From NCBI GenBank assembly GCA_041485445.1, contig JBGPJN010000173.1, positions 1 through 6,342 of the forward strand: DNA of 6,342 nt, in the 5' to 3' direction. The stretch comes from SHYG01 sp041485445 (GTDB taxonomy: Bacteria; Chloroflexota; Dehalococcoidia; Lucifugimonadales; UBA3495). A program made the translations under genes and the position numbers. Below are positions 1 to 5,588 of this stretch, piece by piece (within the stretch, counting starts at the first letter, position 1; the number at the start of each line of letters is the position of its first letter). The notes under the pieces were generated by a model. That model searched no databases, was not told the origin of the DNA, and saw nothing but the letters and a program-made list of their open reading frames with translations.

Positions 1-250
1 AGACTTCCAGAAGGGAGGGACCTCCTTCTCTAAGTCCAACCGTTACCTGACCGTTCATGAGATATCTCCCTACCAACACAGATAGCCCTACCCTAAATCA
101 TCTCTCTAAATTCATCACATTGGCTCGCTTTACACCTTTTGACCAATAATCGAAAGGCCCTGCTCTGCACCCACGGAGGTGTCAACCGCGCCAGGTTGTG
201 GGAAACATCGGCTTTTCCCCTTAGGGAATGGGAGGTGTTTGGCCAGCTCC
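1..250. other. Gene-poor stretch downstream of the permease block
   Basis: No reading frame here looks like a gene. The first 170 bases are clearly richer in A+T than the rest of the window. Small features are visible: a perfect 10-bp palindrome GAGATATCTC at 59-68, a CAACC/GGTTG hairpin (183-187 with 194-198) and a TTCCC/GGGAA hairpin (215-219 with 224-228). The last two lie just beyond the stop codon of the second permease on the minus strand and might weakly terminate its transcript, but there is no following U-tract. On the minus strand, AGGAGGT at 20-26 looks like a ribosome binding site, but no ATG, GTG or TTG follows at a usable distance inside the window. Confidence 0.5.
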
Positions 251-1174
251 TCAAATCGTCCCTTTGAGCACCCCCTTCAGGCCCTCGGGCATGGCCCGCA
301 GGGCAGCGCCGGTCCACACCGCCAGCACCGCCAGGGTGATGACGTAGGGGAACATGTCCAGGATGAAGGGCGACACGGGCGCGCCGATGGTCTGCAGTTG
401 TAGCTGGAGGCCGATGGCCCCGCCGAACAGGAACGCCCCGATCATGGCCCGCAACGGCGACCACATGCCGAATATTACCAGGGCGACGGCGATGAACCCG
501 CGCCCGGCGGTCATGCCATCGGACCAGGAGTGGGTGAGGGCCAGGGAGAGCTGGGCGCCGCCCAGGCCCGCCAGCAGCCCGCCGGCCGCAATGGCCCCCA
601 CCTGCCAGCGGGCTGGGTTGCGTCCCGCGGCGAAGGCCACCGAGGTGCTCTCCCCCACCGCCCGCAGGCTGAGTCCCCAGCGGGTGTAGCGCAGGAAGGC
701 CCACAGCAGGGGCCCCAGGGCGTAGGCGGCATAGGCCAGCAGGTCCTGGCGAAACAGCGCCTTGCCCAGCAGCGGCATCTGCTCCAGCAGGGGCAGGCCG
801 ATGGGGTCCAGCCCTACGATGCTGCTGCCCACGTATCCCCGTCCGGCGTAGGCGGTGACGCCCGCGCCGAAGAGGGTTACGGCCAGCCCGGTGGCCAGCT
901 GGCTGGTGTTTCGGAACACCACCAGGTAGGCGTGCACCAGGCTGAGGCCCATGCCGGCCAGGGCACCCGCCAGCACCCCCGCCAGCACGTTGCCCGTCTC
1001 CACGGTGGCGGCAAACCCGAAGCACGCCCCCATGAGCATGCTGCCCTCGATGCCCAGGTTGATGCGGCCGGCCTTCTCGGTGATCATTTCCCCATAGGTG
1101 GCATAGAGCACCGAGATGCCCGGTCCCACGGCCCCGGACAACGCCCCCGCCAGCGCCAGCAGGACCGTGCTCAT
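251..1174 (-). CDS. BMP-type (nucleoside-like) ABC transporter permease, second subunit (YufQ/COG1079-like)
   Basis: An inner-membrane permease of 307 residues and one half of the transport channel of an ABC importer of the BPD_transp_2 superfamily. After a hydrophobic start it carries the family landmark INLGIEGSMLMGA (residues 38-50). A second conserved stretch, QLATGLAVTLFGAG (about 92-105), follows, and the rest is a series of hydrophobic segments. The C-terminal half has the expected AVGES...ARW and GFIAVALVIFG motifs. Length is normal for the family (about 300 aa). The reading frame stays open far upstream, but the ATG at 1174 is chosen because it overlaps the TGA of the preceding permease gene (ATGA, 1171-1174) and gives the family-typical N-terminus. 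This overlap implies translational coupling, and there is no good separate ribosome binding site. Known relatives move purine or other nucleosides; the substrate here is inferred from family only. Confidence 0.93.
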   Translation of the reverse strand: MSTVLLALAGALSGAVGPGISVLYATYGEMITEKAGRINLGIEGSMLMGACFGFAATVETGNVLAGVLAGALAGMGLSLVHAYLVVFRNTSQLATGLAVTLFGAGVTAYAGRGYVGSSIVGLDPIGLPLLEQMPLLGKALFRQDLLAYAAYALGPLLWAFLRYTRWGLSLRAVGESTSVAFAAGRNPARWQVGAIAAGGLLAGLGGAQLSLALTHSWSDGMTAGRGFIAVALVIFGMWSPLRAMIGAFLFGGAIGLQLQLQTIGAPVSPFILDMFPYVITLAVLAVWTGAALRAMPEGLKGVLKGTI

Positions 1175-2229
1175 GCGGCCTGGGGGCGGTCCTTCTTCAG
1201 CCCCAGCACCAGGAACAGCACCAGCCCGATGAGGATGTACATGGCCGCGGAGGGCAGGTTGGCGGTAATCTGCAGCACGTCGCCGCCCACGAAGATCACC
1301 GCCAGCAGGAACCCCGTCGCCAGCAGGGCCAGGGGGTTGTGCCCGGCCAGCCAGCTGGCCAGGAAGCCCAGGTAGCCAAAATCGCTGGAGATGCCCGACC
1401 GCAGGTGGTGCTGGATGCCCGCCACCTCGCTCATGCCCGCCAGTCCGGCCAGGCCGCCCCCCACCAGCATGGCGCCCGCCAGGTAGCGGGCCACGGGGAT
1501 GCCTTGCCGCCGGGCCGCCTCCACGTTGCCGCCCGTGGCCCGCATATTGTAACCCCACCGGGTGCGGCCCAGCACCAGGTAGCAGAGCAACGCGGCGGCC
1601 AGCGCCAGGGCCAGCCCCAGGTGCAGCCGCGTGCCGAAAAGGGCGGGCAAGGTGGCAGCCGGGGAGAAGTCCGCGGTGTAGGGGTAGCCGAAGCCCCCGG
1701 TGTTTTTCCAGGGACCGAAGACGAAGATGTTCACGAACAGGACCGCCACAAAGTTGAGCAGCAGGGTGGAGATGACCTCGTTAACATTGCGCCAGCTTCG
1801 CAGGAGCAAGGCCACGCCGGCCCACGTCGCCCCGCCGACGAAGCCCGCCGCCACCATGGCCGGCAGCATGAGCCAGGGACTGCTCAGGCCCGAGTAAAGG
1901 GCCACGCCGGTGGCGGCCCACGCGCCCAGGTAGAGCTGTCCCTCGCCCCCCACGTTGATCAGGGCTACCCGCGCCGGCACCGCGGCGGCCAGCCCGGTGA
2001 GCACGAAGGGGACCATGAACACGCCCACCTCACTGAGGCCGACGCGGCTGCCCAGGGTGCTGGAGAAGAGCGCGGCGTAGGCAGTCAGGGGGTCCCGGCC
2101 GGTGGCCGACAGGAAAAGGGCAAAGATGACCAGGGCGGCGCCGATGCCGGCCAGGGCCCGGGCCAGCGGGGGCGCAGTCATCTGCAGCGCCAGTCCGTGG
2201 AGGCGCTTGATGGCCGGTAAGGACGCCAC
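1171..2229 (-). CDS. BMP-type (nucleoside-like) ABC transporter permease, first subunit (YufP/COG4603-like)
   Basis: An integral-membrane permease of 352 residues that pairs with the next gene product to form the channel. A first hydrophobic helix at about 25-42 is followed by the family signature INVGGEGQLYLGA (91-103). NEVISTLLLN (150-159) follows, then further hydrophobic segments with a cytoplasmic GxN-AARRQGI coupling-type segment, and a short basic tail ending KKDRPQAA. The GTG at 2229 is chosen because it comes 2 nt after the TAG of the ATPase gene and gives about 24 residues before the first helix, as in relatives. The alternative ATG at 2181 gives 336 aa. Neither start has a strong Shine-Dalgarno, so coupling to the ATPase gene is likely. 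The frame is open to 2403, but that upstream part is Pro/Arg/Gly-rich out-of-frame translation of the ATPase gene. The final four bases overlap the next gene. Confidence 0.92.
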   Translation of the reverse strand: MASLPAIKRLHGLALQMTAPPLARALAGIGAALVIFALFLSATGRDPLTAYAALFSSTLGSRVGLSEVGVFMVPFVLTGLAAAVPARVALINVGGEGQLYLGAWAATGVALYSGLSSPWLMLPAMVAAGFVGGATWAGVALLLRSWRNVNEVISTLLLNFVAVLFVNIFVFGPWKNTGGFGYPYTADFSPAATLPALFGTRLHLGLALALAAALLCYLVLGRTRWGYNMRATGGNVEAARRQGIPVARYLAGAMLVGGGLAGLAGMSEVAGIQHHLRSGISSDFGYLGFLASWLAGHNPLALLATGFLLAVIFVGGDVLQITANLPSAAMYILIGLVLFLVLGLKKDRPQAA

Positions 2230-2231
2230 CG

Positions 2232-3731
2232 CTACGCCTGGTGCCCGGTCATCAGCAGCCCAAGGTCGTGGTGAGACACCTCCCGGGGGTGAAACGGGCC
2301 AACCACGCGCCCCTCGTGCATCACCATCACCCGGTCGCTGAGGGCCAGCAGCTCGTCCAGGTCCTCGGACACCAGCAGCACCGCGCCGCCCTGGGCGCGG
2401 CAACGCATCAACAGATCGCGGGTCCTCTCGGCGGTGAGAACATCCAGGCCGCGAGTGGGGTAGTAAGCGATGAGCACGCGGGGGGCTCGCGTAAGCTCCC
2501 GAGCCAGCACCACCCGCTGCACGTTGCCCCCGGACAGCCCGTCAACCCGCAACTCGTTCCTGGCCAGGGCCAGGGGGAATTCGGCCAAGCGGCGGCCCAG
2601 CCACTGGCGGATGTTGCCCCAGTTGAGCCACAGCGCCCCGCCGCACTGGGCAATGTCGCCCAGCACCAGGTTCTCCATCACCTGCATCTGGGGCACCACC
2701 GCCATGCCTATGGTGTCCTCGGGGAGGTAGCTCACGCCCGAGGCCAGGATGCGGTGCACGGGCCAGCGGTGAACCTCCTCGCCGAAGAGAGTGATGCGGC
2801 CTTGCGACCTGCGGCACAGCCCCAACAGCGCCTCTCCCAGCTCCTGCTGGCCGTTGCCCGACACTCCCGCCACGCCCAGGACCTCCCCCGGAGCGATGCT
2901 GAAGCTGACGTCCTTCAGCCCCCGGGGGTCGCGGACGCCGCCGGTGGTCACGTGCTGGAACTCCAAGGCCGAGGCCCGTTCCACCGCCTCCAGGGGCGCG
3001 GCGTTGCGCACCGCATCGGGGGCGGCCACGCCCAGCATCAGGCTCACCAACTCGTCGGCGGTGTACTCGCCCCGCAGGGCGGTCCCGGCCACCTGGCCTC
3101 GGCGCAGCACCGTCACCCGGTCGGCGGCGGCCAGCACCTCCCGCATCTTGTGGGTGATGAACAGGACCGCGTAGCCGTCCTTCTTCAGCTCGTTGAAGAC
3201 CTGGAACAGCCCCTCCACCTCCTGGGGCGCCAGCACGCTGGTGGGCTCGTCGCAGATCAGGATGCGGGCCCGGGCCAGGATCAGCTTGATCAGCTCCACC
3301 CGTTGCCGCTCGCCCATGGACAGGTCGGTCACCACCCGATCGGGGTCCACCTCCAAGTGGTACCGGACGGAGGCCGCCTTGATCTCTTGCCGGAGGGCGC
3401 CGCGGGAGAGGAACACCCCCTGCTGGGGCAGAAAGAGGGCCACGTTCTCGGCCACGGTGAGGGCCGGGATCAGGGAGAAGTTCTGGAACACCATGCCGAT
3501 GCCCAGGCGGCGGCTGTCCCGGGGGGACTGGATGGCTGTTTCCCGCCCGTAAAGCGCCATGCTGCCCGCATCGGGCTGGTAGAACCCGTAGATGATCTTC
3601 ATGAGGGTGCTCTTGCCGGCGCCGTTCTCGCCCAGCACGGCATGGACCTCGCCCCCAAATACATCCAGGTCGATGCCGTCGTTGGCCACCACGCCGGGAA
3701 AGCGCTTGGTGATGCCGCGCAGCGCTAGCAT
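2232..3731 (-). CDS. BMP-type (nucleoside-like) ABC transporter, duplicated ATP-binding protein (YufO/COG3845-like)
   Basis: A cytoplasmic ATPase of 499 residues with two ABC domains, which powers the two adjacent permeases. The N-terminal domain is complete: Walker A GENGAGKST (34-42), Q-loop Gln83, signature LSMGERQR (137-144), Walker B ILICDEPT (157-164) and H-loop His194. The C-terminal domain has a degenerate P-loop, GVSGNGQQE (289-297), a good signature LSGGNVQR (399-406) and a Walker-B-like VLIAYYPTRGLD (419-430). Its H-loop histidine is replaced by Glu (SED, 455-457). This asymmetry is typical of the ribose/nucleoside ATPase family, where one site is catalytically weak. The ATG at 3731 gives an ABC domain beginning at once (MLALRGITKRFPG), matching family length. 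The frame continues upstream with a GTG at 3833 (adds 34 Ala/Pro-rich residues) and ATGs at 3905 and 4040; none has a convincing ribosome binding site, so the start is uncertain. Confidence 0.93.
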   Translation of the reverse strand: MLALRGITKRFPGVVANDGIDLDVFGGEVHAVLGENGAGKSTLMKIIYGFYQPDAGSMALYGRETAIQSPRDSRRLGIGMVFQNFSLIPALTVAENVALFLPQQGVFLSRGALRQEIKAASVRYHLEVDPDRVVTDLSMGERQRVELIKLILARARILICDEPTSVLAPQEVEGLFQVFNELKKDGYAVLFITHKMREVLAAADRVTVLRRGQVAGTALRGEYTADELVSLMLGVAAPDAVRNAAPLEAVERASALEFQHVTTGGVRDPRGLKDVSFSIAPGEVLGVAGVSGNGQQELGEALLGLCRRSQGRITLFGEEVHRWPVHRILASGVSYLPEDTIGMAVVPQMQVMENLVLGDIAQCGGALWLNWGNIRQWLGRRLAEFPLALARNELRVDGLSGGNVQRVVLARELTRAPRVLIAYYPTRGLDVLTAERTRDLLMRCRAQGGAVLLVSEDLDELLALSDRVMVMHEGRVVGPFHPREVSHHDLGLLMTGHQA

Positions 3732-4040
3732 GGGCGCGGGCGCGCCGGCGCGGCTCTCCGCAGCCAATGCTGGGGCAGCCGCCAACCCGGCGCCTAGAGC
3801 GCTGGGGTAGCTTTGGCGCGGCGGCTCCGCCACCAGCGAGGTCGTTTTACCCAAGGGAAACAGCTTGAGCGCCAACCGGCTCCTCCGCCACGGCCCCGAT
3901 GGCATCGGGACGTCTCGTGCGCCTGGGACAGCCCAGCGCCAGCGCGGCGATGGGTGTGGCGCCCCTGGATTCTGCCGGGGAAGTATTTCCGGCGGATGAC
4001 GGAGATGTAACGTTTTTGTTAACGGCGTGGCGGCTCTCAC
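3732..4040 (-). other. Open in-frame extension upstream of the ATPase start
   Basis: The ATPase frame has no stop for 103 codons before its chosen ATG. The nearest part (GTG at 3833 to 3731) is Ala/Pro-rich and GC-rich, so it could be a genuine flexible N-terminal extension. The part beyond 3905 is rich in Pro, Arg and His and merges into repeat DNA, so it is unlikely to be coded. An A+T-rich patch at 3982-4023 could hold the operon promoter. The best match on the minus strand is GTTACA (4006-4011), 18 nt, AATACT (3982-3987), four of six bases in each box. That is weak evidence. Confidence 0.35.
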
Positions 4041-4045
4041 CCCGG

Positions 4046-4066
4046 CCCTCTCCCGGAGGGAGAGGG
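4046..4066. repeat. Perfect 9-bp hairpin (CCCTCTCCC / GGGAGAGGG)
   Basis: CCCTCTCCC at 4046-4054 pairs perfectly with GGGAGAGGG at 4058-4066 across a 3-base loop. Hairpins of this 'ccctctccc-ggagggagaggg' style are common dispersed intergenic repeats in GC-rich environmental bacteria. There is no U-tract on either side, so it is read as a REP-like repeat and not as a terminator. Confidence 0.7.
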
Positions 4067-4082
4067 AGCAACGGCATCAGCT

Positions 4083-4258
4083 CCCCCTTCTCCCTCAGGG
4101 GGTGTTGCCTCAAATGTCATTCAGAGCGACGCGAAGAATCTAAAATCCCAGTAATTTAGCCCCTTCGCTACGCTCAGGGTGACATTAAATAGATGGAAAA
4201 CGTACCAGACTGTTGGAATCAATACTTTTGAGGCAAGGCCCCCCCTGGGAGAAGGGGG
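4083..4258. repeat. Composite inverted-repeat element with 32-bp arms and a nested hairpin
   Basis: The left arm (4083-4114) and the reverse complement of the right arm (4227-4258) agree at 27 of 32 positions. The outer 12 bases (CCCCCTTCTCCC) and inner 10 bases (TTGCCTCAAA) are identical, and the differences sit in the middle. Between them lies a second inverted repeat (4113-4136 with 4163-4186). The right arm also folds on itself: GGCCCCC 4237-4243 with GGGGGCC 4254-4260. The element fills most of the gap between the racemase-family gene and the ATPase gene. It codes for nothing recognisable. The layered symmetry looks like a small non-autonomous mobile element or one REP-type hairpin inserted within another. 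Confidence 0.65.
4113..4186. repeat. REP-like hairpin of the TGTCATTC-GAGCG-GCGAAG type
   Basis: AATGTCATTC...GCGAAG at 4113-4136 pairs with CTTCGC...GTGACATT at 4163-4186, 19 of 24 positions matching, around a 26-base A+T-rich loop. The sequence type (TGTCA-TTC-GAGCG-AGCGAAG) is familiar as a dispersed intergenic repeat in several phyla including Chloroflexota; this is recalled from general experience and was not searched. It sits inside the larger inverted repeat. Confidence 0.65.
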
Positions 4259-4260
4259 CC
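4237..4260 (-). terminator. Possible weak terminator hairpin after the racemase-family gene
   Basis: GGCCCCC (4237-4243) and GGGGGCC (4254-4260) form a perfect 7-bp GC stem with a 10-base loop, about 30 nt past the TAG of the racemase-family gene on its strand. The bases following on the minus strand are TTGCCTCAAAAG, not a U-run, so intrinsic termination would be poor. The hairpin also belongs to the right arm of the composite repeat, which may be its real origin. Confidence 0.3.
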
Positions 4261-4290
4261 AGGGGGTTGAGGACCGCCGCACGGCCGATG

Positions 4291-4974
4291 CTAGTCGCCG
4301 GCCGGGGCGCAAAGCAGCTCCTTGAGCCGCCGCGCGCTGCTGTGAGGCGCCGAGAGCACCGGCACCGGGCAGACCCTCCGCAGGTGGGCCACCGCCGGAG
4401 CCATGGAGAACTGGCTCAAGAGCACGGCATCTACCTGGGGCGCCAAACCCTCCACCGCCTGGGCCAAGCAGCGGTTCAGCCCCGCCTCTCCCTGGGTGCG
4501 GATTACCTGAAAGAGGTCCGCCACCAGGCAGGGCCGGGGGTCCACCGGCAGCCCCAGCTCCTGGGCGGTCTGGCGCAGGAAGTCTTCGGCGTCATGCAGG
4601 GTGGCGGGCACCGAGGCAACAATGCCCACTCGTCGCCCGTGGGAGAGGGCCTCGGCCATCACGGGGCCGTAGGAGGACACCACAGGGACGTCCACCAACT
4701 GCCGCGCCGCATTCACCATTGGCGCATAGACCGAGCAGGCCAGTGCGACGGCGTCGGCGCCATGCTCGGCGCTGTAGCAGATCAGCTGGGTCATCCGTCG
4801 CCGCAACTGGGGAGTCAGCGTGCCGCCGAAGTCCAGCAGCAGCCCCTCGTCCAGCACGTTGACCACCTGGGCCTCGGGTAACAGCTCGCCGAAGGCCATC
4901 CGCACCGGAGGGATGGACTCGGCGATGGCGTGGATCATCACCACGCGCACGGGCCGCTGTGTAACCACCATCAT
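4291..4974 (-). CDS. Asp/Glu/hydantoin racemase-family protein lacking the second catalytic cysteine
   Basis: A cytoplasmic protein of 227 residues with the fold signs of the aspartate/glutamate/hydantoin racemase superfamily (two alpha/beta lobes, usually about 220-250 aa). Classical members use two cysteines as acid/base pair to invert an alpha carbon. The first is present as Cys80 in ADAVALACSVYAP. At the second site the sequence is VLLSQFSMAP (185-193), with Gln/Ser where Cys is expected. Many uncharacterised relatives carry a similar 'AQxSMA' motif, so the reaction may differ (isomerase, decarboxylase-like or non-catalytic). The paired ATGs at 4974 and 4971 are preferred: the frame is open to 5073, but that start lies inside the promoter's -10/-35 spacer and so upstream of transcription. 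No strong ribosome binding site is visible; GTG at 4911-region codons further in are not needed. The repeat cluster separates it from the transporter genes, so a shared pathway is only possible. Confidence 0.82.
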   Translation of the reverse strand: MMVVTQRPVRVVMIHAIAESIPPVRMAFGELLPEAQVVNVLDEGLLLDFGGTLTPQLRRRMTQLICYSAEHGADAVALACSVYAPMVNAARQLVDVPVVSSYGPVMAEALSHGRRVGIVASVPATLHDAEDFLRQTAQELGLPVDPRPCLVADLFQVIRTQGEAGLNRCLAQAVEGLAPQVDAVLLSQFSMAPAVAHLRRVCPVPVLSAPHSSARRLKELLCAPAGD

Positions 4975-5063
4975 ACTCAAACCACACCGGCTACCGACCG
5001 GCCACTCCACGTGGGGGCGGTGAGCCGGGCAGGCCGTGGGCAACTGTCCAGGAGCCAGCGTGG

Positions 5064-5092
5064 ACAATACCAATCTCCGGAGGTGCTGTCAA
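5064..5092 (-). promoter_or_regulatory. Sigma-70-type promoter for the racemase-family gene
   Basis: On the minus strand a consensus -35 box TTGACA (5087-5092) is followed after exactly 17 nt by TATTGT (5064-5069), four of six bases of the -10 consensus. Transcription would start near 5057, about 83 nt before the ATG at 4974. This rules out the earlier in-frame ATG at 5073 and shows that the gene probably has its own transcript. Confidence 0.65.
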
Positions 5093-5100
5093 TGAGGGGC

Positions 5101-5363
5101 AGGTATGCCTACAGGGCCTTTTCATTTTCCGCCTGCCCGTAGGGGCGTCCCGACTGTGTCGGGATGCGCCCTGGTCTGCCCCTCCAGCCGTAGGGCAGAC
5201 ACATAGGTCTGCCCCTACTTTTGGGGAGAATGAAAGGGCCCTGGTATGCCTACAAGGTCGCTGCATTCTCCCCTCAGCAGAGCCAGACATGTCGGCTCCG
5301 CTGGGCATTAACGTAGGGGCAGGGCTTGCCCTGCCCAGGCGCGCACCCAGGAGCGCCCCTACG
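5101..5363. repeat. Mosaic of intergenic hairpin repeats
   Basis: At least five repeat units lie side by side. A 12-bp direct repeat GGTATGCCTACA occurs at 5102-5113 and 5243-5254. An 18-bp inverted repeat (16 matches) joins 5113-5130 with 5225-5242. TCCCGAC/GTCGGGA forms a hairpin (5148-5154 with 5158-5164), and GTCTGCCC/GGGCAGAC another (5174-5181 with 5193-5200), with a further GTCTGCCC copy at 5207-5214. CAGC-GAGCC pairs with GGCTC-GCTG (5275-5284 with 5294-5303). No gene is credible here. The 'GTAGGGGC' style is shared among the units, suggesting repeated insertion of one repeat family. Confidence 0.7.
5312..5363. repeat. Hairpin repeat with CGTAGGGGC/GCCCCTACG ends
   Basis: The ends CGTAGGGGC (5312-5320) and GCCCCTACG (5355-5363) are perfect 9-bp inverted repeats. 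Inside, GGGCAGGGC (5317-5325) pairs perfectly with GCCCTGCCC (5328-5336) over a two-base turn, so two alternative folds compete. This is the best-defined unit of the mosaic. Confidence 0.65.
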
Positions 5364-5445
5364 GACCCGCCAAGAATGAGGCGGCCCGGAGCATGCCCAG
5401 CGCTTTCCCAGGGTTCGCGGCGCCCGGCGGCCCCAGGTCGCAATT

Positions 5446-5467
5446 CTTCAAAGTTGCTTCAAAGTTG
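5446..5467 (+). promoter_or_regulatory. Tandem 11-bp direct repeat, likely operator
   Basis: CTTCAAAGTTG occurs twice, perfectly and with no gap (5446-5456 and 5457-5467). Eleven bases is about one helical turn, so both copies face the same side of the DNA. This is the geometry bound by dimers of OmpR/PhoB-family response regulators, whose sites are direct hexamer or heptamer repeats spaced 11 bp apart. A -10-like box lies 8 bp beyond. The regulator itself is not in the window, so the family assignment is inference. Confidence 0.5.
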
Positions 5468-5481
5468 TCGGTTAGTATAGA
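5454..5481 (+). promoter_or_regulatory. Candidate promoter of the secreted-protein gene
   Basis: TTGCTT (5454-5459) serves as a possible -35 box and TATAGA (5476-5481) as -10, with a 16-nt spacer. Both are only four of six to consensus, which suits a promoter needing an activator. The -35 lies within the tandem repeat. The predicted transcript would begin near 5488, leaving a leader of about 100 nt. Confidence 0.4.
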
Positions 5482-5511
5482 CGCAGTCCGGCAACGAAAC
5501 AGGAGGTGCGG

Positions 5512-5553
5512 GTGGCCACCAGGTCTAACCAACCGGCCCAGGGTAACTCGTAA
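5512..5553 (+). CDS. Possible 13-codon leader ORF
   Basis: A strong Shine-Dalgarno AGGAGG (5501-5506) is followed after 5 nt by GTG and 12 more sense codons, giving MATRSNQPAQGNS, then TAA. The ORF lies wholly in the expected leader of the secreted-protein gene and ends 35 nt before its ATG. A perfect palindrome GGTGGCCACC (5511-5520) covers its start codon and could hide or expose it. The peptide has no run of one regulatory amino acid, so classical attenuation is not indicated. It may also be a chance ribosome-site match. Confidence 0.25.
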   Translation: MATRSNQPAQGNS

Positions 5554-5577
5554 CACAATTCACTGAAATCACGAAAC

Positions 5578-5584
5578 GAGGTGA
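5578..5584 (+). promoter_or_regulatory. Ribosome binding site of the secreted-protein gene
   Basis: GAGGTGA, a near-complete anti-Shine-Dalgarno match, ends 4 nt before the ATG at 5589. It fixes this start firmly, unlike the other genes in the window. Confidence 0.8.
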
Positions 5585-5588
5585 CAAG

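Noticed and set aside
1..30. Start region of a further minus-strand gene, from AGGAGGT at 20-26
   Set aside because: No start codon follows at suitable spacing before the window ends.
530..1375. Long plus-strand frame opposite the permease genes
   Set aside because: The translation is Gly/Gln/Arg/His-rich low complexity; the minus strand carries clear permease signatures across the same bases.
1339..2220. Plus-strand frame opposite the first permease
   Set aside because: Same GC-bias shadow, lacking a domain or ribosome binding site.
2241..3728. 495-codon open frame on the plus strand
   Set aside because: It is the exact antisense of the ATPase gene. Its product is His/Gln/Gly-rich without any domain, as expected from GC-rich codon bias, while the other strand shows full ABC motifs.
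4041..4290. Riboswitch or structured leader for the transporter operon
   Set aside because: The folds are explained by dispersed hairpin repeats, and no known purine or other aptamer core was recognised.
5101..5363. CRISPR array
   Set aside because: Repeats are short, of several kinds, in both orientations and irregularly spaced; there are no equal-length spacers or cas genes.
4991..5443. 150-codon minus-strand frame in the divergent region
   Set aside because: It is translated hairpin repeat (repeated RPCRHT and similar strings) and runs across the promoter; not a gene.
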